Source: Alphaproteobacteria bacterium
GTDB taxonomy: Bacteria; Pseudomonadota; Alphaproteobacteria; Rickettsiales; JABSSG01
Reading direction: 5' to 3'
Assembly: GCA_022600235.1 (NCBI GenBank)
Contig: JAHZKS010000083.1
Span: forward strand, 1 to 20,434
Length of the DNA stretch: 20,434 nt
Positions 8,585 to 15,428 of the stretch are shown here, piece by piece. Each line of letters starts with the position of its first letter. The first letter of the stretch is position 1. The translations under genes and the position numbers were made by a program. The notes under the pieces are model-generated. The model made no database searches. It was not told where the DNA came from and saw nothing but the letters and a program-made list of their open reading frames with translations.

Positions 8585-9303
8585 ATATGACAGTTTTAAT
8601 TACTAGAGCTCAAGAAGATAATATAAAATTAGCATCGAAGATAAAAGGTCTAGGTGTAGATGTTTTTAGCGAACCTATAATTGAGTTTCATATAAATCAA
8701 CCGAATAACAAGATTGATTATAACCATTATCACTCTTTCATTTTTACTAGCAAGAATGCTGTAAAGTATTTGAGATCTTGTAAATATACTAGCTTATTAA
8801 ATAAGCAATGTTTTGCTATAGGTGATACTACTGCAAAAATGTTAAAAGATATGGGTTTTGTCAATGTGATGAGTGCTGATAATGATATTAAAAAACTTAT
8901 AGAGGGTGTGAAGAGTTTTTCAGCACCTAATGTTTTTTATTTTAGAGGAGAAGAAATTAGCCTGGATATAAAAAAGATCTTATCTGACAATAAAATTGAA
9001 TGTGAAGAATATGTTTGTTATAAAGTCAAAAAATCATGTGAGATATCTGACCTATTGATTAAAAAGATAGTTTCTTATCAAATTAACGTTGTATTATTTT
9101 TCTCAAAAAACACAGCTGAATCTTTTTTATCCTTATGTAACAAATATGACATTGCAAAATTTATGAAAAAAGTTACAATTCTAACGGTAAGTGCTAAATT
9201 AAAGGAGGCACTTAAGAGTAAAGTTAAGAATACAGTAGAATCTTTTGATGGAGATGAAGATTCTTTGCTAGAACTTATAAGGTTGCAGTATGCCTCAAAA
9301 TAA
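8581..9303 (+). CDS. hemD: Uroporphyrinogen-III synthase
   Basis: Closes hydroxymethylbilane with inversion of ring D to give uroporphyrinogen III. The family is poorly conserved, but the protein (240 residues) has the expected N-terminal VLITRAQEDNIKLASKIKGLG, the FTSKNAVKYL and FAIGDTTAKMLKDMGF segments, and the second-half VLFFSKNTAESF. Its place directly after hemC with an ATGA overlap confirms the call. A second in-frame ATG two codons later (8587) is an alternative start. Its end overlaps the next gene by 14 bases. Confidence 0.93.
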   Translation: MNMTVLITRAQEDNIKLASKIKGLGVDVFSEPIIEFHINQPNNKIDYNHYHSFIFTSKNAVKYLRSCKYTSLLNKQCFAIGDTTAKMLKDMGFVNVMSADNDIKKLIEGVKSFSAPNVFYFRGEEISLDIKKILSDNKIECEEYVCYKVKKSCEISDLLIKKIVSYQINVVLFFSKNTAESFLSLCNKYDIAKFMKKVTILTVSAKLKEALKSKVKNTVESFDGDEDSLLELIRLQYASK

Positions 9304-10111
9304 GTCAAAAAACAGAACTGGTAAATATGTGCTAAATAAAACCATTATCATATTGGTTTTTGCATGTTTTGCTGCAGCTGCTTTTTATTTCGTTTTTCAG
9401 GGGCCAAATAATTCTGATTCAAGCTATTTAGAAAGGTCAGGTTATAATGACTCTATCAGTGATAAAATAGATAAATTTATCTGGAAGAAATATAAAGAAT
9501 ACGAGAGTGATGATGTTCAGCCTATAGTTCCTAAAGAGGCTTCAGTTGGACATTGTTACGAAGCAGAATATGTAAATCAGGTCAGCTTTATAAATCAGTT
9601 GCAGTCATCATTCCTTGACGGTCACAACCTATTTACCGTATTACCTAAGATAGTTTCTTATTCAAATAATGACCCTGAGATTAGATTCTTTGTGAGTAAG
9701 TTACAGAATATATTTGAATATCAAGAGCCGTATACTCTACAAGACATAGAGCAAAGGTTCAATTACCTTAGAAAAGATATTTCTAAGGAGGTATATAAAA
9801 ACAAAGCAAAGCGTTCTCTTTTTATGAAGTCTTTAATGAATGTGGTGACTTTAGAAAAAAGAGGAGATAAGGCAATCGCTGCTGGTGGTGTGGAAGCAAT
9901 ATTAGAGAAGTCTTCTCGATTTATAAAAACAGGACGAATAAAAGAAGCGCATGAGCAGATGAATGAGTTGAGAGGGGAGTATCGCGATATGGCATCTACT
10001 TGGTTTATGTATGTAGATAGGTATTTACATGCTAAAGAGTATATTACTAAGTTAAATGATTATGTAAGATCTGAACAATATAGGTCAAAATTTTATAAAC
10101 CGTGTAAATAG
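9290..10111 (+). CDS. Short Mic60/mitofilin-like inner-membrane protein
   Basis: A 273-residue protein with a basic N-terminus, one membrane segment (residues ~18-36), and a long soluble part expected in the periplasm. The C-terminal half resembles the alphaproteobacterial mitofilin/Mic60 domain. It has a VSFINQLQSSFLDG-type segment (98-111), a FMKSLMNVVTLEKRGDKA segment (178-195) in place of the usual LVTVRR region, and a ThrGlyArg-IleLysGluAla helix pair with TWFMYVDRYLHAKEYI (238-252). The gene order hemC-hemD-this-hemY is the known alphaproteobacterial arrangement of Mic60, the bacterial relative of the mitochondrial cristae-shaping protein. It lacks most of the long central coiled coil, so it is a reduced form. 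Start ATG 9290 lies within hemD. The assignment rests on motif memory plus context, without an alignment search. Confidence 0.75.
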   Translation: MPQNKSKNRTGKYVLNKTIIILVFACFAAAAFYFVFQGPNNSDSSYLERSGYNDSISDKIDKFIWKKYKEYESDDVQPIVPKEASVGHCYEAEYVNQVSFINQLQSSFLDGHNLFTVLPKIVSYSNNDPEIRFFVSKLQNIFEYQEPYTLQDIEQRFNYLRKDISKEVYKNKAKRSLFMKSLMNVVTLEKRGDKAIAAGGVEAILEKSSRFIKTGRIKEAHEQMNELRGEYRDMASTWFMYVDRYLHAKEYITKLNDYVRSEQYRSKFYKPCK

Positions 10112-10113
10112 TT

Positions 10114-10521
10114 ATGGTGAGATTCTTAATTTATATCGCAGTGATTTCTTTGATGCTTCTAGGAGTATACATTATGGTGCCTGATTCTGGCATTGTTGAG
10201 ATACACAATGCAGATTTTTATTTTGAGACCTCAATAGCTGTGTTCTCAATGTTTTTAACCACCTCATCTTTGATACTTTCTCTAATAATTCTGTTTATTT
10301 TTTGGATACTAAGGCTTCCTGGAACATTAAAGAGTGCATTTGATAACTACTTTTACAAGAAAAAGGTAGTAAAAATGCTAGATGTGATGTATCTTGCTGA
10401 GACAGGAAAATTAAAGGAAGCTAGTAAAAAATACGACAAAAAAGATTTTGAGATCATGGAGCATGATATGGTCAAAAGAGTTCAAAATCATATTCTTGAT
10501 TTTCAAAAGAAATCTAAATAA
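10114..10521 (+). CDS. HemY N-terminal membrane domain protein, lacking the TPR part
   Basis: A 135-residue protein with two membrane segments (~4-21 and ~40-66) joined by a short loop. LRLPGTLKSAF and a basic stretch follow, then one helical hairpin (MLDVMYLAETGKLKEASKKY). This matches the HemY_N domain of the heme-operon TPR protein HemY in layout and in the ETSIAVFSMFL and LRLPG segments. Ordinary HemY proteins are about 400-500 residues with many TPR helices; here the protein stops after the first. There is no sign of a frameshifted remainder: the stop is followed by 27 bases and then rpe. The name here means the heme-associated TPR protein, not protoporphyrinogen oxidase. It starts 2 bases after the Mic60-like gene. 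Confidence 0.75.
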   Translation: MVRFLIYIAVISLMLLGVYIMVPDSGIVEIHNADFYFETSIAVFSMFLTTSSLILSLIILFIFWILRLPGTLKSAFDNYFYKKKVVKMLDVMYLAETGKLKEASKKYDKKDFEIMEHDMVKRVQNHILDFQKKSK

Positions 10522-10548
10522 CATTTACTTAATTAATATATCTCATTG

Positions 10549-11217
10549 ATGACTACTAAAAATAGGATTGTCAAAATATCTCCATCTATCCTTTCTGCAG
10601 ATTTTGCAAAGCTTGGTGAGGAGGTGAAGAATCTATCGGAAGCAGGTGCCGATTTTATACATGTTGATGTAACGGACGGACATTTTACTCCCAATATCAC
10701 TATAGGCTCTCAGGTTGTAAAGAGTATAAAAAAGTATAGCTCTGTGCCTTTGGATGTGCATTTGATGATTAATAATGTAGAGAAGCACATAGATAGTTTT
10801 ATAGATGCAGGTGCAGATATAATTACTTTTCATTATGAGGCAGTAAAATCCAGTGTAGAGTTAATAAGATATATTAAGTCTCGAGGAGTGAGAGTTGGTA
10901 TATCAATTGTGCCATCTACTCCAGTCTCTGAAATTGAAGATCTAATCGCAGAAGTAGATTTAGTTTTAGTTATGACTGTGAATCCTGGGTATTCAGGACA
11001 GAAATTTTTATACAGCCAGCTGGATAAAATATCAGATGTGAAGAAAATTATCTCTGCAAAAAAATGTAGAACAGAATTATCAGTCGATGGTGGGATTGAT
11101 AAAAAGACAGCTAAGCTATGTATAGAGGCAGGTGCAACTATATTAGTTTCGGGTTCTTATGTGTTTAATAACTCATATAATAATTATGAGAAGAATATTG
11201 CTGAGCTTGCTAACTAA
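10549..11217 (+). CDS. rpe: Ribulose-phosphate 3-epimerase
   Basis: Interconverts ribulose 5-phosphate and xylulose 5-phosphate in the non-oxidative pentose phosphate pathway. The TIM-barrel protein (222 residues) has the family motifs: ISPSILSADFAKLGEEV at the N-terminus, the metal-binding HVDVTDGHFTPN, DVHLMI, TFHYEA, VMTVNPGYSGQKF, and the phosphate-binding VDGGI plus ILVSGSYVF. I chose the ATG at 10549; a TTG directly upstream (10546) adds one residue. There is no clear Shine-Dalgarno. It is last in the plus-strand run and its end overlaps the convergent cyclo-ligase gene by 8 bases. Confidence 0.96.
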   Translation: MTTKNRIVKISPSILSADFAKLGEEVKNLSEAGADFIHVDVTDGHFTPNITIGSQVVKSIKKYSSVPLDVHLMINNVEKHIDSFIDAGADIITFHYEAVKSSVELIRYIKSRGVRVGISIVPSTPVSEIEDLIAEVDLVLVMTVNPGYSGQKFLYSQLDKISDVKKIISAKKCRTELSVDGGIDKKTAKLCIEAGATILVSGSYVFNNSYNNYEKNIAELAN

Positions 11218-11788
11218 TATAGATAGTTCGATTTTCTGTAAAAATAATATCTATTTTTTGATCATGATTTTCTGAAGGTAAAACTTCTTTACTGAGCAAT
11301 TCTTCGTAACAAAATCCAATTTTTATCATATTGTTATGAGAGGATATATATTGGTCATAAAATCCTTTTCCATAACCTAGTCTGTTTCCAGTTATGTCGC
11401 ATGTTAGCAGAGGAGTGATAATAATATTAGGAGTTTTTTTTCTATTACTGCAAGGTTCAAGAAATATGAAAGAGGTGTTTTTTTTCATTTTGCTATTACT
11501 AGTCCACTCATAAAATTCCATTTTAGAAGTTTTAGGGGATATTTTTGGTAATAAACATGTAGTGCCATTATGTTCAAGTTTCTCTAGAAGAGGAATAGTA
11601 TTAAGCTCATCTCTTGTAGGGTAGTAGAATCCAATTACAGATTTGGGTTTGTTGCTTTGTAGGTATGCTAGAAACCTAGCATAGATGGTTTCTTCCGATT
11701 GCTTTTTATATGATAGGGATAAATTCTGCCTATCACGTTTGTAAATACTGCGTAATAAAGATTTTTCCTCAGCTATTGTGCTAGTCAT
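11210..11788 (-). CDS. 5-formyltetrahydrofolate cyclo-ligase
   Basis: Converts 5-formyl-THF plus ATP to 5,10-methenyl-THF, returning this storage or inhibitory folate to the one-carbon pool. The 192-residue length is typical. The ATP/phosphate-binding signature RLGYGKGFYDQYI (137-149) is clear, along with YYPTRDELNT near residue 55-64, the CLLPKI strand, and IIITPLLTCD before the signature. It lies 36 bases downstream of rpsD on the same strand and probably shares its transcript. The spacer can fold two competing small hairpins, one reaching the start codon. Its 3' end overlaps rpe convergently, with no terminator between them. Confidence 0.92.
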   Translation of the reverse strand: MTSTIAEEKSLLRSIYKRDRQNLSLSYKKQSEETIYARFLAYLQSNKPKSVIGFYYPTRDELNTIPLLEKLEHNGTTCLLPKISPKTSKMEFYEWTSNSKMKKNTSFIFLEPCSNRKKTPNIIITPLLTCDITGNRLGYGKGFYDQYISSHNNMIKIGFCYEELLSKEVLPSENHDQKIDIIFTENRTIYIS

Positions 11789-11824
11789 GAAGATTCGCGC
11801 TTCAGTTAAACTTAGAAGCTATCA

Positions 11825-12439
11825 CTATTTAGAGTAAAACTCCACCACGAAGTGTGGTTCCATAACAGCTGCGTAAGGTATATCAGCAAGAGCTGGCACG
11901 CTTACAAATGAACCCTGCATTTTCTTTATGTCAAAAGTAAGGTAAGAAGGAATAGCTCTTTCTTGCTTTTGAATAGATTCTATGCATACAGGAATTTCTT
12001 GCGAAGCTTTTTTTAGCTCAATAACATCATTAGGTTCTACTAGGTAGCTAGGAATATTTAATCTCTTTCCATTAACCAAGATGTGCTTATGTGTTACCAA
12101 TTGCCTTGCAGCAAATATAGTAGGAGCTAAGTTTAATCTGTAAACAACAGCATCTAGCCTTCTTTCAAGAAGACCTACAAAATTTTCTGTTACGTTACCT
12201 TTTTGCTGTCTTGCTTTTAGATAAAGATTTTTAAACTGTTTTTCTGTGATATTATAGTAACCTTTTAGCTTTTGCTTAGCTTGAAGCTGAATTCCGTGAA
12301 CAGTTTTTCTTTTTTGACCTAAAAGACCATGTTGCCCTGGTGGGTAACTTCTTTTATGTACAGGGTCTTTAGCACTGCCCCACAAGCTTGTACCAAGCCT
12401 TCTGCAGATTTTATATTTTGACTTTACTATTTTGGTCAC
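11825..12439 (-). CDS. rpsD: 30S ribosomal protein S4
   Basis: Primary 16S rRNA-binding protein that nucleates assembly of the 30S body and takes part in decoding fidelity. The N-terminal domain has YKICRRLGTSLWGSAKDPV and SYPPGQHG. The S4 RNA-binding domain follows, with RRLDAVVYRLNLA, ARQLVTHKHILVNGK and the EFYSK end typical of S4. I chose the GTG start at 12437-12439. It is preceded by GGAAAG at a 7-base spacing, gives the family-like N-terminus MTKIVK, and gives 204 residues, close to the usual 205-206. A TTG at 12454 would add five residues. A good promoter lies upstream and a terminator isolates it from the preceding gene. Confidence 0.97.
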   Translation of the reverse strand: MTKIVKSKYKICRRLGTSLWGSAKDPVHKRSYPPGQHGLLGQKRKTVHGIQLQAKQKLKGYYNITEKQFKNLYLKARQQKGNVTENFVGLLERRLDAVVYRLNLAPTIFAARQLVTHKHILVNGKRLNIPSYLVEPNDVIELKKASQEIPVCIESIQKQERAIPSYLTFDIKKMQGSFVSVPALADIPYAAVMEPHFVVEFYSK

Positions 12440-12472
12440 AGTTAATCTTTCCAATTTCTAATTTGAGGTGAA

Positions 12473-12500
12473 AATATAGCATGAAATACAGAGTTGTCAA
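12473..12500 (-). promoter_or_regulatory. Sigma-70-type promoter for rpsD
   Basis: On the minus strand TTGACA (12495-12500, perfect) is followed after 16 bases by TATATT (12473-12478, five of six). This is 33 bases before the GTG start of rpsD and downstream of the terminator at 12535-12568, consistent with independent transcription of rpsD and the cyclo-ligase gene. Confidence 0.75.
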
Positions 12501-12534
12501 TATCAATTCTAAGGATTTGGTATGTTTTAGGCAT

Positions 12535-12568
12535 AAAAAAAGGCCCAGTTAGTTACCAGACCTTTTTT
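12535..12568 (-). terminator. Rho-independent terminator after the unknown gene at 12589-13404
   Basis: Read on the minus strand: GGTCTGG, loop TAACTAA, CTGGGCC, then seven T. All seven stem positions pair if G-U wobbles are allowed, and the flanking A and T runs extend the stem. In plus-strand RNA the wobbles become C-A mismatches, so the structure points to minus-strand termination. It lies about 21 bases after the stop of the upstream gene. Confidence 0.85.
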
Positions 12569-12588
12569 AGTAGTAAATTTGAGAAGTA

Positions 12589-13404
12589 TTATAGTTCGCC
12601 GTGAGCTGTTTCTTCTGTAGAACCAGCGACATGTGTGTGTGTGTAATCATCCCAATCTTGAGCAAACTCTAGAATGTGTGTGAATGCCTTCACAGGATTC
12701 AGAGTAGCGCAAGCTGCTCCTGCTTGAATTATTGGTGTTGCTAACTCTAGTTCTTCAGTGCCAAAAATGCATTGCGCAAAATTTAATGCTGCAAGTACTC
12801 CAAACACTGGTGTTATAGGTGATAAAAATAGCATGGTAGGAATGGCACCTTGTGAGGTTTCTGAAATGCACTTTACATAAGGGTTATCAAATTTCAAAAG
12901 ATCAGTGTGTGAATCAAGGTTGAATAGAACAGCATTAGAAAAGGGAAGAAGTGCATGAGATGGCTGATAATATACCATTGCAGCATGTGCTCCAATATGG
13001 AAAATGCTTTGTATTTCTGCGTAATCCTTAATTTGGATGTCGTATCCAGTCAGATCATTAAAAAGTCTTACATATGTTTCGGTATGTTCTACTAGAAAAG
13101 CTACAGTGTTTGCACGTTGATACATTTCTTCGTTATGTGCTGCTTTATGTGGTTTTAGTCCTGTATTTGCTGGTTCCAATGCCGTTGGTTCTGTTGTAGT
13201 TGTTGGTTCCAATGCAGCTGCAGGTGTTGCCGCCGCTGGTTCTGTTGTAGTTGCTGGTGGTTCCGATGCCGCTGCTGCAGGTGTGGTTGTTGTTTTCACA
13301 TCAGCTGTACCTTTTCCCAATCCAGCGGTAGCCTTTCTTAGCTTTGCTATAGCGGCTGCTCGTTGTCCTTCTGGAGTGATCTCTTGTCTATCTTTATCTC
13401 CCAT
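12589..13404 (-). CDS. Unknown protein, paralogue A, with Thr/Pro/Ala-rich N-terminal repeat
   Basis: Not recognised. The 271-residue protein has a charged N-terminus (1-34), a low-complexity Ala/Thr/Pro/Glu linker (~35-80) made of repeated TTTEP and ALEP-like units, and a folded-looking region (~95-235). That region is homologous to the neighbour at 13520-14116. Over residues 162-213, about 30 of 52 positions are identical by hand count (shared NLDxHTD, IPTMLF, PVxG, LN, QCI). The stretch 187-213 is hydrophobic and could enter a membrane, but no signal peptide is visible. The ATG has a good AGAGGA site five bases upstream, and the gene ends at a clear terminator. Pro/Thr/Ala linkers are common in surface or secreted proteins, but nothing shows secretion. 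Histidines and acidic residues in NLDxHTD might bind metal; this is speculation. Confidence 0.8.
   Translation of the reverse strand: MGDKDRQEITPEGQRAAAIAKLRKATAGLGKGTADVKTTTTPAAAASEPPATTTEPAAATPAAALEPTTTTEPTALEPANTGLKPHKAAHNEEMYQRANTVAFLVEHTETYVRLFNDLTGYDIQIKDYAEIQSIFHIGAHAAMVYYQPSHALLPFSNAVLFNLDSHTDLLKFDNPYVKCISETSQGAIPTMLFLSPITPVFGVLAALNFAQCIFGTEELELATPIIQAGAACATLNPVKAFTHILEFAQDWDDYTHTHVAGSTEETAHGEL
13164..13300 (-). repeat. Imperfect tandem repeats coding the Thr/Pro/Ala-rich linker
   Basis: GGTTCTGTTGTAGTTG occurs exactly at 13187-13202 and 13238-13253, and TGGTTCCAATGC at 13171-13182 and 13204-13215, with a near copy (GGTTCCGATGC) at 13259-13269. The repeats stay in frame and encode TTTEP/ALEP-type units. 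The block is richer in GC than its surroundings and may vary in copy number between strains. Confidence 0.7.
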
Positions 13405-13444
13405 AATATTCCTCTCAATAATAAATATTTATACAAACCTAGGG

Positions 13445-13473
13445 GTAATACTATACGCTCCTCATATAGTCAA
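13445..13473 (-). promoter_or_regulatory. Possible promoter for paralogue A
   Basis: Minus-strand TTGACT (13468-13473) is followed by 17 bases and TATTAC (13445-13450, four of six). It is about 40 bases before the ATG and directly after an AT-rich inverted repeat (13476-13497). The -35 is good and the -10 is weak. Confidence 0.4.
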
Positions 13474-13475
13474 TT

Positions 13476-13497
13476 ATTATTAATGAATCTTAATAAT
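13476..13497. repeat. Inverted repeat between the two unknown paralogues
   Basis: ATTATTAA, six-base loop TGAATC, TTAATAAT: perfect 8-base arms, all A/T. It sits 22 bases past the stop of the upstream paralogue and abuts the putative -35 of the downstream one. Without G/C pairs or a T-run it is a poor terminator; it could be an operator. Confidence 0.4.
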
Positions 13498-13519
13498 GAG
13501 ACTAGAGCTTCATTTGAAA

Positions 13520-14116
13520 TTAGTCATTATGTTGTGCGTTTTCAGAATCTCCTTTTATAAAGTCTTTTACAGTATATAAAAATTCTACTCCTGTTGTAAC
13601 TATTCTTGTTGGAGATTGAGTAGGAGTAGAAATAACCAGTTGAGCGCCAGTTGCTATTATTTCTAAAGATGGACTTTCAGTAATGCATTGAACATAATTT
13701 AATACTGCAAGCCCTCCAATCACTGGTACAGAAGGTGTGAAGAATAACATAGTTGGAATAAGACCTACAAGGGTTTCGGTAGCACAATCTAAATAAGTAT
13801 TTTCATATCTTAGGTAATCAGTATGTAGGTCAAGGTTGAATAGAATAGTATCAGCTAGAATAGCTGCCACAAGATGGTCTTTTTCTCCAAAATATTCTAT
13901 TTGAGTATTTGTGAGGGGTTGAATAGTAGAAAGATGTGCCATTCCAAGCATTGTAGCGATTTCTGCTCCTCCCCATAACATTTTATATTGATCTGGATCT
14001 GCATCATATCCAGTTATATCTCTTACCAACCTTGCGTACACATCAAGATGTTCTGCAAAAAATGGTAATGATCCATCACGAATCGAATTTACTAGAGTAG
14101 TTTGTATGATTGCCAT
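13520..14116 (-). CDS. Unknown protein, paralogue B of the gene at 12589-13404
   Basis: Not recognised. The 198-residue protein lacks the Thr/Pro/Ala linker of its paralogue and consists almost wholly of the shared region. It starts near FFAEHLDVYARLVRDITGYD (residues 19-38, matching paralogue A residues 103-122). Next come NLDLHTDYLRYENTYLDC (94-111) and the hydrophobic IPTMLFFTPSVPVIGGLAVL (120-139), and it ends with a short polar tail. Conserved Cys residues (111, 144) and the NLDxHTD motif are shared. The hydrophobic stretch could be a membrane segment. There is no signal peptide. Start ATG 14116 has only a weak AAAGAA site. It is 44 bases downstream of the MFS exporter gene on the same strand, so the exporter and this gene may be co-transcribed. 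Confidence 0.8.
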   Translation of the reverse strand: MAIIQTTLVNSIRDGSLPFFAEHLDVYARLVRDITGYDADPDQYKMLWGGAEIATMLGMAHLSTIQPLTNTQIEYFGEKDHLVAAILADTILFNLDLHTDYLRYENTYLDCATETLVGLIPTMLFFTPSVPVIGGLAVLNYVQCITESPSLEIIATGAQLVISTPTQSPTRIVTTGVEFLYTVKDFIKGDSENAQHND

Positions 14117-14160
14117 ATTTCTTTATTGATTGCTCACTTTGTTTTACAGTTATAGTTTAT

Positions 14161-15390
14161 TCACTCAGTTGATTTTGGTAGTTTGAAATATGCTATTATA
14201 CAAAGTATTGCTAAAATTAATGTTGCTATAGCAACAGGCGCTATAGATCCATCAAAGAAGAAAGAAGATGCAAAAACTACTGTGCTGCATATTAACTGTC
14301 TTAGCGATATGCACATTGAAGTTGCCATACCATTCATCTTTGGAAATACTTCCAATGCTTTCATTGCATAGATGTTTATCGAGGTTGCGCATCCGATAAC
14401 TACTACTCCAAAAGTTACTGTGATTGCAACAGGAGATGTGCTCATATAGAATGCTGTCAATAGTAGCATAGCTGTTCCTATTAGGCATAAAGCAGAGCCA
14501 TAGTTCTTGGTTTTTTCTACCCCTATAAAAGATACAATCGTAGCAAATAGAAGACAGAATAGAGCGTATAATCCCATAGTGGTAGATTGATACCAAGCAT
14601 AAATTTTTTCATCAATATGAAGGTGGTTAATAAATATTAAAGACAAATTAGAGAGATATATAATAAATGCACTATACATTAACGAAAGAATGGCTGTGTT
14701 AAGAAAAAATGTTCGATCAGTAGAAATGGTATAGTAGTTCTTGCATATTTGTTTTAAATTTAGCTGATGTCTTGATTCAACCTTTAGTGTTTCATCTAGT
14801 AATATATATAGGGCTATAAAAGATACAGATGCTATTACAGTGATTAATATGAAGTTTGCTTGCCATCCATATAATATATTCAGCCAGCTACCTGTAACTG
14901 GGGCAAAAGCCATAGTTGCAGTGATAACACTTGAAACTAATGCAAGAACTTTAGCTGCTTTTGTTGGTGGGTACATATCAAAAATTACAGCTAGGGGTAC
15001 GCACATTCCTACTGCGCTACCAAATCCTTGAATAAGACGCCAAAATATTAATTGATATATAGATTGTGACATAAAACAGCCAATGCTCGAAATAATAAAT
15101 AGTAGAATTCCTGTAAGAAGTATTTTTCGTCTTCCAAATGCATCTGCTAAAGGCCCATATATTAAAGAGCCAATAAAAATACCTAGAAAATTTCCACTTA
15201 CTATAAGTTGTAGAGTAGTTTCATCTGTTGAAAAATAAATCAGCATATCTGGGAAACTTGGAACATAGATATCTGTTTCTATATATGCCGCTATAATACT
15301 TATAGTTAGAGCAAAGAGAGTCCATTTTTGCTTATAGGTGCTCTTTTCAACGGTTTCTACACCTTCTGTGTATTTTGCTTTTCGTTCCAT
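14161..15390 (-). CDS. MFS multidrug exporter, Bcr/CflA-type
   Basis: A 409-residue inner-membrane transporter with about 12 hydrophobic segments between residues ~22 and ~405, after a polar 20-residue N-terminus. The Bcr/CflA (DHA1) hallmarks are the acidic-then-YVPSFPDM motif at the end of the first segment (ETDIYVPSFPDM, 38-49) and motif A, GPLADAFGRRK (79-89), between segments 2 and 3. Relatives export drugs such as bicyclomycin or other small molecules by proton antiport; the substrate here cannot be deduced. The ATG has an AAGAG site about seven bases upstream. It lies 38 bases after the TrmJ-type gene on the same strand and 44 bases before the unknown paralogue pair. Confidence 0.88.
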   Translation of the reverse strand: MERKAKYTEGVETVEKSTYKQKWTLFALTISIIAAYIETDIYVPSFPDMLIYFSTDETTLQLIVSGNFLGIFIGSLIYGPLADAFGRRKILLTGILLFIISSIGCFMSQSIYQLIFWRLIQGFGSAVGMCVPLAVIFDMYPPTKAAKVLALVSSVITATMAFAPVTGSWLNILYGWQANFILITVIASVSFIALYILLDETLKVESRHQLNLKQICKNYYTISTDRTFFLNTAILSLMYSAFIIYLSNLSLIFINHLHIDEKIYAWYQSTTMGLYALFCLLFATIVSFIGVEKTKNYGSALCLIGTAMLLLTAFYMSTSPVAITVTFGVVVIGCATSINIYAMKALEVFPKMNGMATSMCISLRQLICSTVVFASSFFFDGSIAPVAIATLILAILCIIAYFKLPKSTE

Positions 15391-15428
15391 ATTTATCTCT
15401 TAGAATATGAAAAATCAATTTTAGTTCG

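Noticed and set aside
12440..12454. TTG at 12454 as rpsD start
   Set aside because: The GTG at 12439 has a better placed GGAAAG site and gives the usual S4 length and N-terminus.
13405..13519. Possible small RNA in the spacer between the two paralogues
   Set aside because: Only an A/T hairpin without a T-run is present and there is no independent promoter-terminator pair.
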